A DNA stretch of 64,000 nucleotides from positions 1-64,000 of the forward strand of contig CAJTCE010000022.1 in NCBI GenBank assembly GCA_910574745.1, read 5' to 3'. This document shows positions 59,764 through 64,000 of this stretch, one piece after another. The DNA is from Lachnospiraceae bacterium (lineage in GTDB: Bacteria > Bacillota > Clostridia > Lachnospirales > Lachnospiraceae). Positions within the stretch are counted from its first letter, which is position 1. Each line of letters starts with the position of its first letter. A program made the position numbers and the translations under genes. Below the pieces are notes generated by a model, which saw nothing but the letters and a program-made list of their open reading frames with translations, was not told the origin of the DNA and made no database searches.

Positions 59764-60731
59764 CTGAGAAGGGTGAAAAACTGTTAATTCTGGCAGCAGG
59801 GCTGTTTCTTGCGCTGGCCGTAGGAGTTGTGACGATTCTGTACCGGATGGATGAGAGTGAATTCATGGCGGAAGGAAACAACGAAGCGGATACGGAAGAA
59901 ACAATCGGCGGGGAATATTTTGAAGCGGCTGCCAATGAGGATGCGGATATCGTGATTCCGCTGCCGGAAGGAGAAGGACAATTTCATATAGAAGAGGGCG
60001 CCGCAGGGAAAAAGCTTACGGTTAAGCTTGACGAAGTGGAAGAGGATTTTTTTGCCAGAAATAAAATCAGGGGAAATGAAGAAAAAATCAGCCGGATACA
60101 GCTTATAAAGGAGCAGGAGGCAACAAGCCTGATTTTTACCTTTTATCATATCTATGAAGCGGACGCTTCCTTAGAAGAAGGAGAAGTTCATTTAAGACTT
60201 ATAAGCCCTATGGCAGGGAATGAGAAGATCATAGTTGTGGATGGACTTTCGGAGGACTTCAGGAAAGAGGTGGAACAGGCCTTTGAACCTTGTGAGATCA
60301 AAGCCGTTTTTAACGGAGATATAAAGGCGGCCAATGAGCTTCGGGCGGAGTGCTTCGTTTCCATGGAGCAGGAAAGAACTGCCGTTTATGGAGCGGGCGG
60401 TTATGGAACTAGGGGAAATACCCGACGGCCCCAAACGGAAATTGTGATTTATTACAATGACGATTATTTTATTCCGGAATTTGACAGCCGCAGTCTTGCG
60501 GAAATATTTCAGGGATATTATAATGAATTTCATGACGAATGGACGGTTGTGCTGGTAAAGAGCGACGCTTTTGATTTGAAAGACGCCATGGTTCCGGCGG
60601 TAAAGATTGTATACCGGGTGCCGTATATGACATCGGAAGAAACGGCAGAAAGTGAAAGTCCTGAAGGGGAAAGCGTGGAAAGTCTGACTATAAACGCTTT
60701 GCTTCTACAGTTTGGAGGAATAGAGGAATGA
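59760..60731 (+). CDS. Membrane-anchored protein, function unknown
   Basis: The 323-residue product has one N-terminal membrane segment (about 8-26: LLILAAGLFLALAVGVVTIL) and a long extracytoplasmic part. That part has an acidic stretch, then beta-rich text (VKLDEVEEDFFARNKI, IIVVDGLSEDF, TEIVIYYNDDYFIPEFDSRSL). It overlaps the methyltransferase and pyrophosphatase genes by four bases at each end (ATGA), so all are cotranslated. An AMIN- or GerMN-like fold is conceivable, but no family is assigned. Confidence 0.75.
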   Translation: MTEKGEKLLILAAGLFLALAVGVVTILYRMDESEFMAEGNNEADTEETIGGEYFEAAANEDADIVIPLPEGEGQFHIEEGAAGKKLTVKLDEVEEDFFARNKIRGNEEKISRIQLIKEQEATSLIFTFYHIYEADASLEEGEVHLRLISPMAGNEKIIVVDGLSEDFRKEVEQAFEPCEIKAVFNGDIKAANELRAECFVSMEQERTAVYGAGGYGTRGNTRRPQTEIVIYYNDDYFIPEFDSRSLAEIFQGYYNEFHDEWTVVLVKSDAFDLKDAMVPAVKIVYRVPYMTSEETAESESPEGESVESLTINALLLQFGGIEE

Positions 60732-61327
60732 CAGAAATTGTTTTTGCCACCCAAAATCCGGGAAAGGCAAGAGAAGTGGCTATGATGTTTGCGGATATGG
60801 ATGTCTGTGTAAAGACTTTAAAGGAAGCGGGCATTGAAGCGGCTATTGTGGAAAACGGCAGTACTTTTATGGAAAATGCCCGTATAAAGGCAGAGACAAT
60901 CGCCCGGCATACGGACAAGATCGTTCTGGCGGATGATTCCGGTCTGGTAATCGATTATTTAAACGGGGAACCGGGGATTTATTCTGCAAGGTATATGGGA
61001 GAGGATACATCCTATGATATTAAGAATCAAAACATCTTAGAAAGAATGAAGGATGCTCCAGAGCAATTAAGGAGCGCACGGTTTGTATGCGCTATGGCGG
61101 CAGTAATGCCGGACGGGGAAGTAATTGAGACGGAAGGAGTTATGGAAGGGATTATCGGTTATGAAATTGCGGGAGAAAACGGATTCGGCTATGACCCAAT
61201 TTTTTATCTGCCGGAATTTAAGGCGAGCAGCGCCGAGATTACGCCAGAGGAAAAAAATGCGGTAAGCCATAGAGGCAAAGCGCTGCGCCTGATGCAGGGA
61301 GAACTGCAAAAGAGGATCCGGGGATGA
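60728..61327 (+). CDS. rdgB: Non-canonical purine NTP pyrophosphatase (RdgB/HAM1)
   Basis: This 199-residue enzyme hydrolyses dITP, ITP and XTP to the monophosphate, cleansing the nucleotide pool. Seen: FATQNPGKAREV at the N-terminus, NARIKAE, ADDSGLVIDYLNGEPGIYSARY, the GFGYDPIFYLPEF signature and SHRGKAL, as in HAM1 proteins. GGAGGAATAGAGGA precedes the ATG. A nucleotide-cleansing role also fits a cell that takes up many nucleosides, though the gene is common. Confidence 0.95.
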   Translation: MTEIVFATQNPGKAREVAMMFADMDVCVKTLKEAGIEAAIVENGSTFMENARIKAETIARHTDKIVLADDSGLVIDYLNGEPGIYSARYMGEDTSYDIKNQNILERMKDAPEQLRSARFVCAMAAVMPDGEVIETEGVMEGIIGYEIAGENGFGYDPIFYLPEFKASSAEITPEEKNAVSHRGKALRLMQGELQKRIRG

Positions 61328-61331
61328 TTTT

Positions 61332-61811
61332 ATGAGAATTTTGATTGTCAGCGATACCCATAAGCATAATGATAATTATTTCAGGGTATTGGAAAAAGAG
61401 GGGCAAATGGATATGGTTATCCACTGCGGCGATGCAGAGGGGAGTGAATATCTGCTGCAGGAGGCGGCAGGGTGTCCGCTTCATATTGTGATGGGAAATA
61501 ATGATTTTTTTTCCAATCTCCCGAGAGAAATAGAAATTGAAATAGAAAACAGAAGGGTACTCATTACCCACGGGCATTATTATTGTGTCAGCACCGGTTA
61601 TGAATTGTTAATGGATGAGGCTTTATCAAAGGATTTTGATATTGTCATGTACGGACATACCCATCGGCCCGTTATTGACAAAAACGACGACATTATCGTT
61701 ATAAATCCAGGGAGTCTTACATATCCGAGGCAGGAGGGAAGGCGGCCGTCTTATATCATAATGGAAACCGGTAAAAAAGGGGAACTGGGATTTACCTTAA
61801 AATATTTATAA
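61332..61811 (+). CDS. YfcE-type metallophosphoesterase
   Basis: The 159-residue calcineurin-like phosphoesterase has ILIVSDTHKHND, MVIHCGDAEGS, MGNNDFF, ITHGHYY and MYGHTHRPV, the standard five metal and phosphate motifs. Homologues (YfcE, MJ0936) hydrolyse phosphodiesters in vitro, and their cell role is unsettled. It starts four bases after rdgB, a common pairing in Firmicutes. Confidence 0.92.
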   Translation: MRILIVSDTHKHNDNYFRVLEKEGQMDMVIHCGDAEGSEYLLQEAAGCPLHIVMGNNDFFSNLPREIEIEIENRRVLITHGHYYCVSTGYELLMDEALSKDFDIVMYGHTHRPVIDKNDDIIVINPGSLTYPRQEGRRPSYIIMETGKKGELGFTLKYL

Positions 61812-61909
61812 GCAGGAATTATTTCCGGTTTTTCCCATGATTCTGAGGCGGAAATGAACTTTTACGGGTCGTAAGTTTGGGAAAATCGGGGAAATTGCAA
61901 TAAAAATGG

Positions 61910-61938
61910 TTGACAACTAAAAAAGCGTATAATATAAT
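61910..61938 (+). promoter_or_regulatory. Consensus promoter of the tRNA cluster
   Basis: TTGACA (61910-61915) and TATAAT (61933-61938) are exactly 17 bases apart, 43 bases before tRNA-Pro. Confidence 0.9.
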
Positions 61939-61980
61939 ATGACTTGCGTTGTGATGAAAACGTAGTAATTGCGGTGATGA

Positions 61981-62055
61981 CGGGGTGTGGCTCAGCTTGG
62001 CTAGAGCGCCTGGTTTGGGACCAGGAGGTCGCAGGTTCGAATCCTGTCACCCCGA
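61981..62055 (+). tRNA. tRNA-Pro(TGG)
   Basis: The acceptor CGGGGTG/CACCCCG is fully paired, and the anticodon loop TTTGGGA is closed by CCTGG/CCAGG. The discriminator is A and CCA is not encoded. Confidence 0.96.
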
Positions 62056-62062
62056 TTGTTAT

Positions 62063-62133
62063 GCGGGTGTAGTTCAATGGTAGAACACCAGCCTTCCAAG
62101 CTGGATACGTGGGTTCGATTCCCATCACCCGCT
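62063..62133 (+). tRNA. tRNA-Gly(TCC)
   Basis: The acceptor GCGGGTG/CACCCGC pairs, and the anticodon loop CTTCCAA lies within CCAGC/GCTGG. The gene is 71 bases with discriminator T and no encoded CCA. Confidence 0.96.
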
Positions 62134-62176
62134 TTGCGGGATAACTGCAAAAGTTTCATATAATATATATTATTAT

Positions 62177-62250
<74 letters not shown>

Positions 62251-62282
62251 TTTGGGAGTTCAAATTCTCCAATTGATAATAT

Positions 62283-62357
62283 GGTGGGTATAGCGCAGTT
62301 GGTTAGCGCGCCAGATTGTGGCTCTGGAGGCCCAGGGTTCGAATCCCTGTATCCACC
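62283..62357 (+). tRNA. tRNA-His(GTG)
   Basis: The acceptor GTGGGTA/TATCCAC pairs, with the histidine-specific extra G(-1) at 62283 facing C73 at 62357. The anticodon loop TTGTGGC lies within CCAGA/TCTGG. Confidence 0.96.
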
Positions 62358-62370
62358 TTTTAAATATCAT

Positions 62371-62442
62371 TGGGCTATCGCCAAGCGGTAAGGCACAGGA
62401 CTTTGACTCCTGCATTCGCTGGTTCGAATCCAGCTAGCCCAG
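62371..62442 (+). tRNA. tRNA-Gln(TTG)
   Basis: The acceptor TGGGCTA/TAGCCCA starts with T as usual for tRNA-Gln. The anticodon loop CTTTGAC lies within CAGGA/TCCTG. Confidence 0.96.
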
Positions 62443-62449
62443 CTAATAT

Positions 62450-62522
62450 GGGCCACTAGCTCAGGTGGTAGAGCACTTGACTTTTAATCAAGTTGTCCGG
62501 GGTTCGAGTCCCCGGTGGCTCA
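62450..62522 (+). tRNA. tRNA-Lys(TTT)
   Basis: The acceptor GGGCCAC/GTGGCTC pairs with one G-T, and the anticodon loop CTTTTAA lies within CTTGA/TCAAG. CCA is not encoded. Confidence 0.96.
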
Positions 62523-62529
62523 CGGAGAG

Positions 62530-62558
62530 CGGCAGACATTCAGGTTTGCCGTTTTTTT
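62530..62558 (+). terminator. Terminator between tRNA-Lys and tRNA-Leu
   Basis: CGGCAGAC faces GTTTGCCG and is followed by seven T. tRNA-Leu would need read-through or its own promoter. Confidence 0.8.
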
Positions 62559-62587
62559 ATCGGTAACCCGAATGGAAAATAGAATAT

Positions 62588-62667
62588 GCGGATATGGCGG
62601 AATTGGCAGACGCGCCAGATTTAGGTTCTGGTGGGAGACCGTGCAGGTTCAAGTCCTGTTATCCGCA
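62588..62667 (+). tRNA. tRNA-Leu(TAG)
   Basis: The acceptor GCGGATA/TATCCGC pairs, and the anticodon loop TTTAGGT lies within CCAGA/TCTGG. It has the type II variable arm expected for leucine. Confidence 0.94.
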
Positions 62668-62671
62668 GGGT

Positions 62672-62702
62672 AAAGAGCGCTTGTTTTTGGCGCTCTTTTT
62701 TA
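62672..62702 (+). terminator. Terminator of the tRNA cluster
   Basis: AAAGAGCGC faces GCGCTCTTT, followed by a run of six or more T. Confidence 0.9.
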
Positions 62703-62760
62703 TACGGCGTCTCCTTTTGCCAACATTACCTAATCTTACCTAATCTTGGATGGAAAATGC

Positions 62761-62789
62761 TTGTCTTACCCTTTCCAATCTGCTATAAT
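62761..62789 (+). promoter_or_regulatory. Promoter of the phosphofructokinase gene
   Basis: TTGTCT (62761-62766) and TATAAT (62784-62789) are 17 bases apart with an extended -10 (TGCTATAAT). Just upstream the direct repeat TTACCTAATC occurs twice (about 62726-62745), perhaps a regulator site. Confidence 0.78.
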
Positions 62790-62876
62790 TACTATCAATT
62801 GAGGGTTTTTGTACCGCAGGATGGCAGTTTACAAAAGCCCGCCAGTAGAAAAAGTATTTTAGAAGGAGAGAACACA

Positions 62877-64000
62877 ATGAAAGGTAATATTGTTGTCGGA
62901 CAGTCCGGCGGACCTACCGCCGTAATCAATTCATCCGTAGCCGGCGTTTATGCAGCGGCAAAAAAACTGGGTGTAAACAAAATTTATGGTATGGTGCATG
63001 GCATCGAAGGATTTTTGGAGGATAAGATCGTAGATCTGGCTCCATATCTTGACGATGAAGTGGGAATCGAAATGTTAAAGAGAACTCCCTCTGCATTCTT
63101 AGGCTCCTGCCGTTTCAAAATGCCCAAGATCGAAGGACATGAAGACGTATATGAAAAGGTTTTTGAAATCATGGAGAAGCATGATATCGAGTGTCTGTTC
63201 TATGCAGGTGGAAATGACTCCATGGATACTGTCAAGATGTTATCCGATTATGCGGCAGCTCACAACAAGCCCCAGAGATTTATGGGCGTTCCCAAGACAA
63301 TCGACAACGACCTTCCTGTAACGGATCATTGTCCGGGATACGGCTCCGCAGCAAAATATATCGCAACAAGCGTAAAAGAAATCATCCGTGACAACGAGTC
63401 CTTCGGCGCCAAGAAGCCCACTGTATGTATCGTTGAGATCATGGGACGTAATGCAGGCTGGCTGACAGCGGCGGCAGCTCTTGCAAAAGGACCTGACTGC
63501 TCCGGCTGCGACGCTATTTACCTGCCTGAAAAGGTATTTGACGTTGACGCTTTTGTAGCAAAGGTAAAAGAGCTTGCCGAGACAAAGACTTCCGTAGTTA
63601 TCGCAGTATCCGAAGGCGTTCATATTGCAGACGGACGTTACGTATGCGAGCTGGCAAATGAAAATGTAGCAGTAGATGCTTTCGGTCACAAACAGATGTC
63701 CGGTACGGCGGCTTATCTTGCACAGGTTGTTGCAGGAGAAACAGGCTTAAAGACAAGAGCCGTAGAGTTCTCCACATTACAAAGAGCTGCAACACATCTT
63801 GCATCCTTAACAGATATTAATGAAGCGTTCCAGGTTGGCGCTGATGCGGTTAAAGCTGCAGAAGAAGGCAAGACCGGCATGATGATCACTCTTGACAGAA
63901 ACGGGGATGATCCTTACCAGTGCGGCACAAGCGCATATGATATCCATGCAATTGCCAATGTGGAAAGACCTGTACCTGCTGAATGGATCACAGAGGACGG
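62877..64000 (+). CDS. 6-phosphofructokinase, probably pyrophosphate-type (cut by window end)
   Basis: This glycolytic kinase phosphorylates fructose 6-phosphate. The visible 374 residues start GNIVVGQSGGPTAVINSSV, with the phosphate-donor loop AGGNDSMDT near residue 105 and the substrate motif PKTIDNDLPVTDHCPGYGS near 140, then EIMGRNAGWL. The Asp in GGNDS and the Lys in PKTID are features of pyrophosphate-dependent enzymes (ATP types have GGDGS and PGTID), so PPi use is likely. AGAAGGAGAG is the ribosome binding site. The C-terminus lies beyond the window. Confidence 0.93.
   Translation, partial: MKGNIVVGQSGGPTAVINSSVAGVYAAAKKLGVNKIYGMVHGIEGFLEDKIVDLAPYLDDEVGIEMLKRTPSAFLGSCRFKMPKIEGHEDVYEKVFEIMEKHDIECLFYAGGNDSMDTVKMLSDYAAAHNKPQRFMGVPKTIDNDLPVTDHCPGYGSAAKYIATSVKEIIRDNESFGAKKPTVCIVEIMGRNAGWLTAAAALAKGPDCSGCDAIYLPEKVFDVDAFVAKVKELAETKTSVVIAVSEGVHIADGRYVCELANENVAVDAFGHKQMSGTAAYLAQVVAGETGLKTRAVEFSTLQRAATHLASLTDINEAFQVGADAVKAAEEGKTGMMITLDRNGDDPYQCGTSAYDIHAIANVERPVPAEWITED

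Overview
The window looks like chromosomal DNA of a Firmicutes bacterium of class Clostridia, most likely a gut Lachnospiraceae. The reasons are strong AGGAGG ribosome binding sites, consensus TTGACA-N17-TATAAT promoters, lipoproteins with near-identical MKKKLLSVLLSTAMV-type signal peptides, a cellobiose phosphorylase beside a CUT1 sugar importer, a CxCGxxGCxE ROK regulator, and a tRNA array without encoded CCA ahead of a phosphofructokinase gene. The genus cannot be fixed from sequence alone. Fifty-eight protein genes (one cut by the window end), eight tRNA genes and many regulatory structures are described.

Layout: (1) 0.2-3.8 kb, a three-gene MacA/MacB-type export operon behind a promoter that overlaps an inverted repeat. 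(2) 4.0-10.2 kb, housekeeping genes: a YcxB-like membrane protein with tandem repeats, the t6A genes tsaE, tsaB and tsaD with rimI, a CxxC protein, RNase Z, a small membrane protein and ispD. (3) 10.3-13.0 kb, tRNA-Arg(ACG) followed by an AT-rich stretch with one secreted DUF4214 protein. It ends at a diverged tRNA-3'-end-like fragment with its own terminator, and beyond that lies a ~275-bp palindromic element. (4) 13.3-38.4 kb, a nucleoside and sugar catabolic island. (5) 38.4-47.7 kb, small hypothetical proteins, a ~100-bp MITE-like hairpin, a hemerythrin/receiver fusion, a lipoprotein/two-component operon, an amidase-deacetylase fusion and a MerR regulator. (6) 48-57 kb, cardiolipin synthase, a membrane protein, cellobiose phosphorylase and a divergent CUT1 importer. 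(7) 56.8-61.8 kb, small proteins including an Asn/Gln-rich 53-residue protein, then a THUMP RNA methyltransferase, a membrane protein, an ITP/XTP pyrophosphatase and a phosphodiesterase. (8) 62.0-64.0 kb, seven tRNAs (Pro, Gly, Arg, His, Gln, Lys, Leu) and a phosphofructokinase with pyrophosphate-type signatures.

The island in region 4 is the most interesting part. Block A (13.3-21.7 kb) has a DeoR regulator, a BtpA/SgcQ-family protein, a creatininase-family hydrolase, a BMP-type nucleoside lipoprotein, its ATPase and two permeases, and a nucleoside hydrolase. Block B (22.0-29.5 kb) has an M42 peptidase-family protein, a GATase1-like protein, an FGGY kinase, a PfkB kinase, an MFS transporter, a guanine-deaminase-like amidohydrolase and a purine-PRTase-like protein. 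Its promoter lies inside about eleven degenerate copies of a 20-bp repeat. Block C is a ROK repressor. Block D (31.3-38.4 kb) has a ribose-type ABC importer, a xylulokinase-like kinase, a second nucleoside hydrolase and a D-psicose (allulose) 3-epimerase. The ROK gene and block D share the same palindromic operator just downstream of their -10 boxes. Together the genes can be read as nucleoside uptake, glycosidic cleavage, base deamination and salvage, and ketose epimerisation and phosphorylation. The exact substrate is unknown. A nucleoside carrying a ketose or another uncommon sugar is a hypothesis.

A second regulatory system stands out at 40.8-45.3 kb. Arrays of 11-bp direct repeats (consensus ATGCAAAAATG) lie before both the lipoprotein/two-component operon and the downstream amidase-deacetylase gene, with up to six units in exact register. 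They probably bind the OmpR-family regulator encoded between them.
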